From assembly GCF_965363235.1 (NCBI RefSeq), contig NC_134838.1, positions 6,205,001 to 6,269,000 on the forward strand: a DNA stretch of 64,000 nucleotides, in the 5' to 3' direction. Under the pieces are notes generated by a model that worked only from the letters and a program-made list of their open reading frames with translations, was not told the DNA's origin and made no database searches. Both the position numbers and the translations under genes were made by a program. Origin of the DNA: Mytilus galloprovincialis (Eukaryota; Mollusca; Bivalvia; Mytilida; Mytilidae). This document shows positions 47,420 to 57,957 of this stretch, piece after piece (positions within the stretch are counted from its first letter, which is position 1; every line of letters starts with the position of its first letter).

Positions 47420-48024
47420 TCACCTACCTTGGGTACACTAGTCTCGATCACCCAGACGTGATTCTGCTTCTTTTGCTAGGGAGTCTGCCTCGTCATTTCC
47501 TTTTATGTTGGCATGTCCTGGTGTCCAGTTTAAGTTTATTAAAATTCCATGTTCATTTAAATTTTTTATTTTTCCTTTGATTTCGTTAATGGTTTGATGA
47601 TAGCTGTCACTTTTCCAATTAAGAGTTAAGATACCTAATGCGGCTGACTGTCCGAAAATAAAGTTAAAGTATCAATTTGCTGTTTTGAAAAAGATTCTAT
47701 GTAATCGAGTACAATTTTGATTGCTATAAGTTCAGCTAGCAAGATTGGTCCTTTGTTAGAGACAGGTCTTTTTAATTTTTCTTCTTGATTATTAATGTAA
47801 ATTATAGCTCCTGCACCGCAGGGGCCTGGATTTCCTAAACATGACCCATCTGTAAAAGCAACTGCTGTGTTTGGTGTTTGAGATTTGACTTGTTCAGAGA
47901 TAATTTGTTTCCCTTCCTCTATTTGGGCTGTTGTTCTTGATTTTGAGCTGCCTTTTGTTTCGCCAGTAGTCAAGCCTATCAAGCCAGTCCAGTTCAAAGT
48001 ACTATCACGTGGTACAATTCTCAT
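47420..48024 (-). mobile_element. LINE RNase H domain, reverse
   Basis: On the minus strand: VAFTDGSCLGNPGPCGAGAI (first catalytic Asp), LLAELIAIKIVLDYI (Glu), TLFSDSQ (Asp), then after a frame change SDSYHQTINEIKGKI and NWTPGHANIKGNDEADSLAK (last Asp). All four catalytic acidic positions of RNase H can be seen, but the reading frame is shifted after SDSQ. The rest of the LINE is absent or beyond recognition. Confidence 0.85.
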
Positions 48025-48207
48025 TTACATATTATGAATATTAATTAGCAAAACCTCTACTAATTTCTGGCTATGATACATGTGACGATGATGTGTGTAT
48101 CTTATGCATGTCAGTGACAATAAAATTGTAAAAATAATAGATGATGATGTGGGTATAATTTGCATAGGTAGTTTATGATGTTAAACCAGATGCTCCGCAG
48201 GGCGTAG

Positions 48208-49921
48208 TTTTATACGACCGCAGAGGTTGAACCCTGAACGGTTGGGGCAAGTATGGACACAACATTCAAGCTGGATTCAGCTCTAAATTTGGATTGTGAT
48301 TAAATAGTTGACACAGCATAGGTTTCTGACACAGAATGAATGTGTTCTAATGAACTTAAAATTTTTGTTTTCTCTTAGAACAATTCACTATGCTGTTGAA
48401 TATTAATCCTCTCAAAAAAATGTTTGAAGAAATTTTCTTTTTTATTTATGAAATTTCAAATGAGAAAAATTGAACCCAATTTTTTTAATCACATCCCCCT
48501 TTCCCTTATTCCAAAACTAATCTCAATTAAAATTTCTAATGGAGTTTGCAACAATAACTACTCATTTAAATACATCATAAAATATTAAGATGTAAAAAAA
48601 ATGCTTGTTATCACTGAATGGTAAAGATTATTTTAATTTATCAGTTGGTAGTAAAAAGTGAATATACATTGTATATTGTATATAACAAAGATTTAAGTTG
48701 ATTCTGGACAAAGAAAGATAACTCCAATTAAAAAAAAATCTTGCTATTGCACAATATTTTGCAATTAGATATTTCTTGCTTACTATTCTGGACAAAGAAA
48801 GATAACTCTAATTAAAAAAAAATTTGCTATTTCACAATATTGTGCAATTAGATATTTCTTGCCATTGCGCAATACTGTGCAATTGAAAAGTCTTGCTATT
48901 GCACAATACTTAATATAATAATTTTAGATCCTGATTTGGACCAACTTGAAAACTGGGCCCATAATAAAAAATCTAAGTACATTTTTGGATTCAGCATATC
49001 AAAGAACCCCAAGATTTCAATTTTTGTTAAAATCAGACTAAGTTTAATTTTGGACCCTTTGGACTTTAGTGTAGACCAATTTGAAAACAGGACCAAAAAT
49101 GAAGAATCTACATACACAGTTAGATTTGGTATATCAAAGAACCCCATTTATTCAATTTTTGATGAAATCCAACAAAGTTTAATTTTGGACCCCGATTTGG
49201 ACCAACTTGAAAACTGGGCCAATAATCAAGAATCTAAGTACATTTTAGATTCAGCATATCAAAGAACCTAACTGATTCATTTTTTGTCAAAATCAAACTA
49301 AGTTTAATTTTGGACCCTTTGGACCTTAATGTAGACCAATTTGAAAACGGGACCAAAAGTTAAGAATCTACATACACAGTCATGACAGTTAGATTCGGCA
49401 TATCAAAGAACCCCAATTATTAAATTTTGATGAAATCAAACAAAGTTTAATTTTGGACCCTTTGGGCCCCTTATTCTGTTGGGACCAAAACTCCCAAAAT
49501 CAATACCAACCTTCCTTTTATGGTCATAAACCTTGTGTTTAAATTTCATAGATTTCTATTTACTTATACTAACGTTATGGTGCGAAAACCAAGAAAAATG
49601 CTTATTTGGGTCCCTTTTTGGCCCCTAATTCCTAAACTGTTGGGACCTAAACTCCCAAAATCAATACCAACCTTCCTTTTGTAGTCATTAACATTGTGTT
49701 TAAATTTCATTGATTTCTATTAACTTAAACTAAAGTTATTGTGCGAAAACCAAGAAAATGCTTATTTGGGCCCTTTTTGGCCCCTAATTCCTAAAATGTT
49801 GGGACCAAAACTCCCAAAATCAATACCAACCTTCCTTTTGTGGTCATAAACCTTGTGTTAAAATTTCATAGATTTCCATTCACTTTTACTAAAGTTAGAG
49901 TGCGAAAACTAAAAGTATTCG

Positions 49922-49959
<38 letters not shown>

Positions 49960-50029
49960 AGACGACGACGCCAACGTGATAGCAATATACGACGAAATTT
50001 TTTTCAAATTTTGCGGTCGTATAAAAAGC
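48208..50029. mobile_element. ~1.8-kb non-autonomous element with inverted ends
   Basis: Left end GTTTTATACGACCGCA (48208-48223), right end TGCGGTCGTATAAAA (50013-50028), an inverted match of 14-15 bp. Inside are a duplicated block near 48707 and 48786 (GGACAAAGAAAGATAACTC), two to three copies of a module with GGACCAACTTGAAAACTGGG (48945, 49075, 49200, 49335), and three copies of a ~155-bp module with ACTCCCAAAATCAATACC (49490, 49651, 49811). A (GAC)n tract follows at 49920-49975. No protein; the Arg-rich ORF here is the GAC tract. I recognise it as a common bivalve element. Confidence 0.8.
49920..49976. repeat. (GAC)n microsatellite
   Basis: About 17 near-continuous ACG/GAC triplets with one CAG interruption, just inside the right end of the 48208-50029 element. 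Confidence 0.95.
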
Positions 50030-50595
50030 AGCTTGGGCTAACATATTAGATGAATTTGAATTTGGCAACTAGTTAAAATATCAAAATAATAGTCAATGCT
50101 TAAAATCTAAATCATCTCTTTCATTTCATCTTGATTTGAGAATATCTGAATATGGTGTTTTATGATAGTTTGTATGAGTGTAACCATCATAGTTTGTATG
50201 AGTGTAACCAATGTAACCATTATGTCAATGGGGGTTACAAAACAAGGTAACTGAATTATGGTGCACATTTTGTGCCTTATATGGTGCTTAAGGATACTCC
50301 ACTCATAAAATGCCATTATATTGTACAAAGTATGTGTTAGTATTGTTTTTATGTATCGTATATATTTAGTATTGTAATAATTCATGTGCTTGATATTTTA
50401 TTGAATAAAATATTAAGTATTATTACTAAAGTGAAATAGTTATGTTTTACGACCGTTCTAATCCTTACTTATTTGAATCTTTTATAGTTCTTCAGTTATA
50501 TCTCAAAATAAGACTGGTACCTTAAAATATGATAGACGTAAGGGATTTCAGAAATTATTGTGTCAAAGGAAAACCAGCCGGCGTAAACAAAGAAA

Positions 50596-50676
50596 ATGGC
50601 CTCTCGAGCCGTGGGAGCCACGGTCCGAGCAGTAACTAGAACACGAATGTTGCCAACCAGAGCACCAATTGTCATG
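50596..50676 (+). CDS. ISCA1: ISCA1 coding exon 1
   Basis: 27 codons starting MASRAVGATVRAVTRTRMLP, a basic presumed mitochondrial targeting segment. Donor ATG|GTATGT. Confidence 0.93.
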
Positions 50677-53600
50677 GTATGTAGTTCAAACTGATGCATT
50701 GTGTTCAAATATTTGATAATCTATTAGAAAGTCGTCATTTTTTAAGGTAAGCATTACTGCGTATGAAGGTCATTTCAGACGAAAACAAATTACGCAACAC
50801 ACGTTTGCCATAATGACAATAATATAGACGTTCAGAATATAATATAGTACTATACGGCAGGTCTAACCCGTGGAAGAGAACCGACGAAAAGCTAGTAGCC
50901 TTTTGGTATTAATAAAAACAAACAAACAATTATGCTCATTCTGCTAGCTACGAATACGAAGCACTTATTAAAGGTCCTTTTGATAATTTTGATATTTGTG
51001 GACCATAGACCATATGGCAAATACATTTACAAAGTACAATAGAGCTCAGGCCATTCATTAGGAGGCGGTAACCGGTACTTTTACCCTCCTATGCTACTGA
51101 TAAGTACCGCCTGAATTCAGGAATTTTTATAATTTATATAAGATGTTCATTGAATACATTGAAAAGTACCACCTACAAATAGGAATGTACCTACGGTCAA
51201 CATGAAAGATAATGAAACCCCTGACTGAGCTACGTTTTTGCAGTGATCATTCTGCATAATCAAACGACAAGAATAAGATTTTATTATATAACTCAACATC
51301 CTTTCCATCTAAAAAGTAAAATCACAAAAATACTGAACTTAAAGGAAAATCTAATCGGAAAGTCCATAATCACATGGCAAAATCAAATAACAAAACACAT
51401 AAAAAACGAATGGACAAGAACTGTCATATTCCTGACTTGGCACAGGCATTTTCTAATGTAGAAAATGGTGGATTAAACCTGGTTTTATAGCGCTAACCCT
51501 CTCACTTTGATGACAGTCTCATCAAATTCTGTTATATTTACACTACAGTGATGTGTGAACTAAACAGACATAATAAATAAAATAGTCAAAATATGGGTAC
51601 AGCAGTCATCATCTTGTAACAATTTTAAAAGAAACAATTTAACAGAACACAAATTCATCTATCTACAAACACATTCATTGATTCGTGTGTCTGACGTCGG
51701 AAAATAATTGTTCAATGTATATACAAACAATTTTAAAATTTCACATAGGCAATGTTAGCGTACAGGGTTAAAAATATCAAAAGTATGTAAAAATTAATTT
51801 CAGAAATAGATTGAGATTTAAAATAGTCCAAAAGTTATATAGAATTTATAAGCATCCACAATTAGATCATTCCACTACGCGATTGAAGAATTTTGACGTT
51901 TGTGGTTCAACATATTTTGTAATTCATAATAGAAATATATCATAATGACATAAAATAGAACAATATCATACTGAGGGGGTCTTTTAAAGTACAGAGTCAT
52001 GTTATAAGAACCAAAGAAATACAAAAGGTCGCATATACAAAACACACCAGCAAAAAATGAAAGACAATCCAAACACATCGACAGGATGTTTAAGTACCGA
52101 GCCACGTTAAATGGATATTACATAAAACAATCCAACAGTAATATTAATAGTAGAACAAAGACAAATGAAAGAACAATAAAACATGTTGTTAAGATGATAA
52201 ACAACATCAGTACGCAGAATCTATACATCAAGACCATCATGTATTATTTGTGAATTTAATACAGAATATTTATCAACAAGGTCTTGGTACCTTCTGATGA
52301 ACTTTTTAACCCTCTTATATCTAAAAATTCAGTAATATAAAGAGCATTTATGCATGCAATGCTATGGAAACAAGACTTTTCATCCATTCAGCCTTTTACC
52401 AATTTAGCCATATGATACACCTTATCCCTATTCCCGGCTTACCGGAGAATCTCACCAGCTTGAACTATTGACGTCATACAACAATTAGTTTTCCATTCTG
52501 GCAACAGATTATGAGATATTAAGACCTCAAAATTTAACGGGAACCTGTGTGATGTCTAGTTATACAGCTTACTGCTGTTTATATGCCATTACTGCCATAC
52601 TGGACATAAAAAAGGTTCCCATAAAATTTGGACGTCACAACAGAAAATATCTGACGCCACAACAGAGATAACTTATTGTTGTATGACATCAAAAGTTAAA
52701 ATCGTGATAAGGTGTATAATAATAAAAGTTGTTTTGGCAAACTTATTTTTTATTTAAAGAGGTTTTGAGCTTAAATTTAAGCCATTTCCCCTTTATGTTT
52801 AAATATGGAATTTGATCTTAGGTTCATGAAAACCTTATGGCTAAATTGGCTGTGTTTTACTGTTCATGCTATCTTGGAGTACAGAAAAACCTATGCAGCT
52901 ACATTTTGTACATGTAGATTAGTTTTAAGGATGATGTTGTTAAACAACTGTAAATGGTGTACTGTCTTGAAAAATGTCTAACCATCAGACCTGTCAGCAA
53001 ATTTTGTCCACATATTACTTGCCATGATAAAATAAAAGCATTTAGATGTGGTCTATTTTAAAAAAAATTAAACCACAATTTACCATGTTTACTAAAAAAT
53101 ACATTATCATTTAGATATGCAGACCTTGCAGTCTAATTTGGAATACACCCAATATATTTACACTGTTTCTCCTTTTATATGTCATTATGTAGCTTTATAT
53201 AATTCCAAATTCAAATAAATTATATTATCACATTTACAATCCATCATTATTTGTTTTCATTTCAGACTTCAGCAGCTGTACAGAAAGTTAAAGGTTTACT
53301 TGAAAATCGACCTGATATGGTAAATATCTTTAATGATAATGATAACCTCTCTTATGCATTGTCAGTCAGTTAGCTGAATGGACACACACAAACACACAGT
53401 TGTTTGAATGAACTCACACCCACACATATATGTAGTTATCTAAATGAACTCACACAAAAAAATACTTGAAACTGGTTCATGATAAATGATTATATACATT
53501 GTACATATAAAAACAAGAATGTGTCCAAAGTACACGGATGCCCCACTCGCACTATCCTTTTCTATGTTCCATGGACTGTGAAATTAGGTAATTATCTAAT

Positions 53601-55940
53601 TTGGCATAAAAATTAGAAAGATCATATCATAAGCAACAAGTGTACTAAGTTTCAAGTTGATAGGACTTCAGCTTCATAAAAAACTACCTTGACCAAAAAC
53701 TTTATCCTGAAACTCCCACTTTCATTTTCTATGTTCAGTGGACCGTGAAATTGGGGTCAAAAGTCTAATTTGGCTTAAAAATTAGAAAGATAATCTCATA
53801 AGCAACAAGTGTACTAAGTTTCAAGTTGATTGGACTTCAGCTTCATCAAAAACTACCTTGACCAAAAACTTTAACCTGGACGGACGGACGGACGAACGGA
53901 GCCACAGACCAGAAAACATAATGCCCTCTACTATCGTAGGTGGGGCATTAAAATGTTATAAGACAGAAATTCCTGTAGTTACTTCAGTTATCATGAACAT
54001 TTAGCTAGATTTTTTGTGCGACTAAGGTAAAATTATTATTTATTGCAATCATCCAGCCTAATTATTTAGCTTTTTAAAATTAGGTTTAAATATTTAAAAA
54101 CTTTTTGATAAATGCATTTCCCTTTTGAATGTTTTAAAAAACTGTCAGAATAAATGTGTACATCATATTAATCTGCAGTGTTATTGAGTTTAAACACTTA
54201 GTTTTTAATCAGAGTACATGTATATGCACCGTAAAAATAATGAATCTCTTTCATGATGATGCAAGGCTTTTTTTATAATGTGACAATGTAATTTGTAAAA
54301 GATATAAATTCATTTATTTATTTCAGATTGGATTGAAAATAGGAGTGAAAACAAGGGGATGCAATGGTTTATCATACACATTAGAATATGCTAAAGAAAA
54401 GGGAAAGTTTGATGAAGAAGTTCAGCAAGATGGTAAGATTCACTCTAAAAAAATCCCTCTCAAGTCAAATAAGAGGAATTCGAAGAGCATAGAAGTGTTC
54501 CAAAAAAAATTGTAACACAAAATATGGCTAAGTATACTGAAATAAGTCTTGGTTTAGAATACAATTAAAAAAAAAAAAAAAAAAAAAAATGAAGTGTAAT
54601 AATCAAAAAATTACCTTAAATGCTGAGTTTGTATTTTAGGCAATACCTAGTGTTTATTATTTCTGAAAATGTAAGAAAAATATATAAAGTTTATATATTT
54701 TTCTTACATGTTTATATTATAAACAAGAGTGCAAACACTGAAATAAATGTCTCGCCTTCTTTACTAATCATTGATATTATGTTGATAGTCCTAAATATAA
54801 AGCTTTATTACAACTGTCACATAAACTTAACATTAACCCAGAAAACTCAAAATTTACCAATGAACCATGAAAATGAGGTCAAGGTCAGATGAACCATGTC
54901 AGGCGACATGTACAGCTACAACAAATATAGTTGATCTATTGCATACAGTATATGAAAAACAGACAAAAACACAAAAACTTAACTATAACCAATGAACCAT
55001 GAAAATGAGGTCAAGGACATTGGACATGTGACTGACCGAAACTTCGTAACATGAGGCATCTATATACAAAGTATGAAGCATCCAGGTCTTCTACCTTCTA
55101 AAATATAAAGCTTTTAAGAAGTTAGCTAACTCCGCTGCCGGATCAATATCCCTATGTTGATGTTTCTGCAACAAAAGTTGCAGGCTCGACAAAAACCATG
55201 ACAAAGTTTTTTGAAAATAATGTGGACTTGCAGATTGAGAAAACACCCATTTCAAATAGGTCTTATAGCAAATGTAGAAAATATTTCTTGGCAAGTGTTA
55301 AAAAGATTGATGTTTTGATTAAGTTTATTTCTCACAATCATTTATATAAGGTTTATAACGCTGAGTATTTGAATTGATTTACATATAAAAAAGAAAGTAC
55401 ATTTAATTTTTTTGATGTTATTTAACCTCAACCTTATTGGGGGGTTCCGATCCCGGATCCCGCTTACTGTTTTGTCAGATTCCCGTATCCCGCTTACACT
55501 ATGTACGTAAGCAATTCTTATTTTTTTGTCATTTCCCGGGTCCCGCAAGACCTCATTTCCCGTTTTCACACCACAATAATTTGACTTTCACGTGTCACGC
55601 TTACAAAAAATCGGCAATCCCGCGTCACGCTTAGACCCCAATGAGACCCACCTTATTGTCATTATATATATATATTCAGATATTGTAATAAATATTTTGA
55701 CAGGATCTATCAATGATGGAAACTGTCTTACATTATAAATTGTCTAAAATTCACAAAATTCTAGAAGTAATTTCTAAATTGTATTTTGCAGGTGTGAAGA
55801 TTTTGATAGATGCTAAAGCTCAGCTGTCATTGTTAGGAACAGAAATGGACTATGTAGAAAACAAATTAGCTTCTGAATTCATATTTAATAATCCAAATAT
55901 AAAAGGAACATGTGGGTGTGGGGAAAGTTTTAATGTATGA
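50596..55940 (+). CDS. ISCA1: Iron-sulfur cluster assembly 1 homologue, four coding exons
   Basis: CDS segments 50596-50676, 53266-53319, 54327-54432 and 55792-55940 join to 390 bases, 129 residues, the same length as human ISCA1. ISCA1 is an A-type Fe-S protein of the mitochondrial matrix that acts with ISCA2 and IBA57 in making [4Fe-4S] clusters. The three conserved cysteines are present: Cys57 in TRGCNGLSYTLEYAK and Cys121/Cys123 in GTCGCGESFNV at the C-terminus. The segment QLSLLGTEMDYVENKLASEF and FIFNNPNIKGTCGC is the family signature. The first ~25 residues are basic with Thr/Ala and no acidic residue, as in a mitochondrial presequence. All junctions are GT-AG. Introns 2 and 3 hold dispersed repeats but the frame is clean. 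Confidence 0.97.
51235..52140. mobile_element. Dispersed bivalve repeat in ISCA1 intron 1
   Basis: GTAGAAAATGGTGGATTAAA, CCTGGTTTTATAGCGCTAAC and CCTCTCACTTTGATGACAG occur near 51459-51520, and later AGATCATTCCACTACGCGAT and GCCACGTTAAATGG. I recognise these blocks and their order as a long interspersed molluscan repeat. Ends are not defined here. Confidence 0.6.
53266..53319 (+). CDS. ISCA1: ISCA1 coding exon 2
   Basis: 18 codons (TSAAVQKVKGLLENRPDM), acceptor TTTTCATTTCAG, donor ATG|GTAAAT. It matches the first helix of the A-type fold. Confidence 0.95.
53513..53952 (+). mobile_element. Dispersed repeat family E, second copy (ISCA1 intron 2)
   Basis: Collinear with 39886-40348: ACAAGAATGTGTCCAAAGTA at the start, two copies of the GTGAAATT..GG module, GGACGGACGGACGAACGGAG, and ATCGTAGGTGGGGCATTAAAA at the end (quoted in part). 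Both copies share the internal duplication, so the duplication predates their dispersal. Confidence 0.85.
54327..54432 (+). CDS. ISCA1: ISCA1 coding exon 3
   Basis: IGLKIGVKTRGCNGLSYTLE and following; contains Cys57. Acceptor TTTATTTCAG, donor GATG|GTAAGA, phase 1. Confidence 0.96.
54722..55195 (+). mobile_element. Dispersed repeat family F (ISCA1 intron 3)
   Basis: Starts AACAAGAGTGCAAACACTGA, then ATGTCTCGCCTTCTTTACTA. Modules with CCATGAAAATGAGGTCAAGG recur. It ends with CTGCAACAAAAGTTGCAG, a 7-bp-stem hairpin, followed by GCTCGACA. A 3' hairpin near the end is what Helitrons have, so a non-autonomous Helitron is possible but unproven. Relatives are at 59287-60706. Confidence 0.7.
55439..55649. 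mobile_element. Short GC-rich element, family G, copy 1 (8-bp target duplication)
   Basis: Begins GGGGGGTTCCGATCCCGGAT, ends CCCCAATGAGACCC. The 8 bp ACCTTATT lie immediately before it (55431-55438) and after it (55650-55657). It contains repeated CCCGCTTAC/CACGCTTA words. In ISCA1 intron 3. Confidence 0.85.
55792..55940 (+). CDS. ISCA1: ISCA1 coding exon 4 (terminal)
   Basis: Acceptor GTATTTTGCAG. Encodes VKILIDAKAQLSLLGTEMDY through GTCGCGESFNV and TGA at 55938-55940. Contains the two C-terminal cluster-binding cysteines. Confidence 0.97.
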
Positions 55941-55995
55941 TTGATAGCTTAGATCTTATTTATACATTATTTAGTCAACTGTGATTACTTTTCAA

Positions 55996-56001
55996 AATAA
56001 A
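55996..56001 (+). terminator. Candidate ISCA1 poly(A) signal
   Basis: AATAAA 55 bases after the ISCA1 stop. Another AATAAA lies near 56269, so the site used is uncertain. Confidence 0.5.
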
Positions 56002-56639
56002 TATCATTTTTTGTAAAAAATCTGACAGTTTTAATTTTTTATGCATTGATACAAATGTTTATGATTTATTAAAACTTTTGATGTATACAAATAGTTCTGT
56101 TAACTGTCATACTGATTCGGAGAATATTCACCACTTTATAATAAACATAAACGGGTAACATTTTCCCAGAAGATTAGAAATGCTTGTGAAGTCATGGGTA
56201 TTTTTATAATTTATGAAGTTTTGAATTTTGTGCGCATTTCAAAAATGCTTAATTTTATTACTTTGTGTAAATAAAATGTTTTTATTCTTAATGTTTTTCA
56301 TTTTTAGTTCAATCAAAATTATGTTTTTATGAAAAAAAGTTTTCTTGAGAACATTGTTGTACAAATACAACTGTATTAAAGATTAATAGATTGATCAATT
56401 GAATAAAATGAAGCAAAGTAAAGTTTTATGTTCACCATTTATAAAACAATACATTTGTACTGTAAATTTAGGTAAACAAAGTAACTATAAGCAGAATTCA
56501 GCAATATAAAAGCAAGGAGATATGGGAAAACACAAAACAAGTCAGCAACCAAACAACTGAAAAAAATATACCTAGTTGTCAGCAAGGGAGACAATATACG
56601 AAGCTCTTAATCTTACTGCACAACTATGATATTTATGTT

Positions 56640-57010
56640 AGAAACATAGGTGTCAAAGAAGAAAATTCGGTAAGGGCCATATTTGGCCCCGATTATAAAG
56701 TTCAATGTTACAAGACTAAAAATGTTTTAACTTGACTTAAAGGCACATGAGAAAGTTCAACAGAATCAATTTTGTCAAATTTTAATTCTAACATGTTGAT
56801 TTTGAACCATACCCCCTATAACCATCCCTTTGTAGTATGGAAACTTGTGGTATAATTTCAGAGAGATTTATACACTTAAACACTGACTGAAACTACAAAA
56901 ATGCTTATTTGGGCCCCTTTTTTGCCCCCTCAATTATTGAAACCCCCATGGAGCAAGAACCCTAAAACTCAATTCCAGCCTTTCCTTTAAAAATTTTGTG
57001 GTCATAAAAA
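56640..57010. mobile_element. Probable dispersed repeat fragment
   Basis: GGTAAGGGCCATATTTGGCC and AATGCTTATTTGGGCCCCTT resemble the modules at 49590-49780 in word content, though not base for base. Intergenic between ISCA1 and EXOSC3. Confidence 0.45.
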
Positions 57011-57307
57011 AACATTTCTTGAAGCAGTCATTTGAAAATTATCCCCATTAGAATATTCACTCCTTAGCTCATACTGACAGATTTAAGCCTAACAAAGGCA
57101 CAAATGACATCAAATAACAACACGGAAAACCATTGCATAACCTGGGGGTAACTGCCAACACATATATCTTTGCATAAATGTGTCGTTTGTCATTTGTTCA
57201 TCCTCTGCATAATTATACAATTTCTCTTTAAAATTGGTCAAAACAATATTCAAATAAACTTTAGAATACTGGTACTTTGATCTATAATTGTTAAATTTTT
57301 ATACAAT

Positions 57308-57352
57308 GCGACTTGGATGGAGAGTTGTCTCATTGGCACTCATATTCCATCT
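57308..57352 (-). mobile_element. Scrap of the family C repeat head
   Basis: CTTGGATGGAGAGTTGTCTC followed by ATTGGCACTCAT is identical to 18352-18383. Confidence 0.8.
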
Positions 57353-57596
57353 TATTTAAAAAGATCTGAGAACTAGTAACTTGTTAAATGAGAAATGTAC
57401 ATATACACAGCTGTACAAATTCTGATCTTTTTAAGTAATCATCTAAAATACAACCAATGATATTCACTTTCATTTTAATAGTTAACAATAACATACTGTC
57501 TGATGTTTTCCTCAACAAAAAACTTCGGGCCAGGTGAGCTAAAAAGTTGCTGCTTTGGCAAATGAAGTTCAATGTCCAAACTGATGCAAGGATGTT

Positions 57597-57602
57597 TTTA
57601 TT
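57597..57602 (-). terminator. Candidate EXOSC3 poly(A) signal
   Basis: AATAAA on the minus strand about 140 bases past the EXOSC3 stop. The only clear signal near the gene end that I noticed. Confidence 0.45.
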
Positions 57603-57743
57603 CATTTACTGATGTGCAACTCATCAAAGTTACCACAGCAGTTAAGACATATTACTGTACCAACTGATAACTTGACCATGGAGTTTTCAACAGGCATTGT
57701 ACTCATTAGCGGTTTGTCAATTCCTAATCTTCTCCAGCCAGTT

Positions 57744-57957
57744 TCAAAAGCCTGCTAGAGCATTAGTCAATTTTTTACACATAGCTTTGATTTGTTCATT
57801 AGACATGTATTCTGCAGCACTTATAGCATTACACAAAGCAATTGTATGTGACACAGATTTGGCCTTGACCCAAACTCGACCATTCATTCCTATTGCACAT
57901 TCATAATGCATGCCATTACCAAGGGTCTTGAGTAAAATACAGTCGGAACTTAAAAGT
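57744..57957 (-). CDS. EXOSC3: EXOSC3 coding exon 4 (terminal)
   Basis: Acceptor TTTCTATTTTCAG on the minus strand. Encodes the KH region with [12 protein letters not shown] and ends [13 protein letters not shown]. Confidence 0.95.

Noticed and set aside
49840-50049. Arg-rich ORF
   Set aside because: Translation of the (GAC)n tract inside a non-coding element.
54333-54515. Reading ISCA1 exon 3 on into the intron
   Set aside because: The donor GATG|GTAAGA and the fit of exon 4 to the family show that the frame ends at 54432.
54722-55195. Calling family F a Helitron outright
   Set aside because: A 3' hairpin is visible, but the required CTRR end and A|T insertion site could not be shown.
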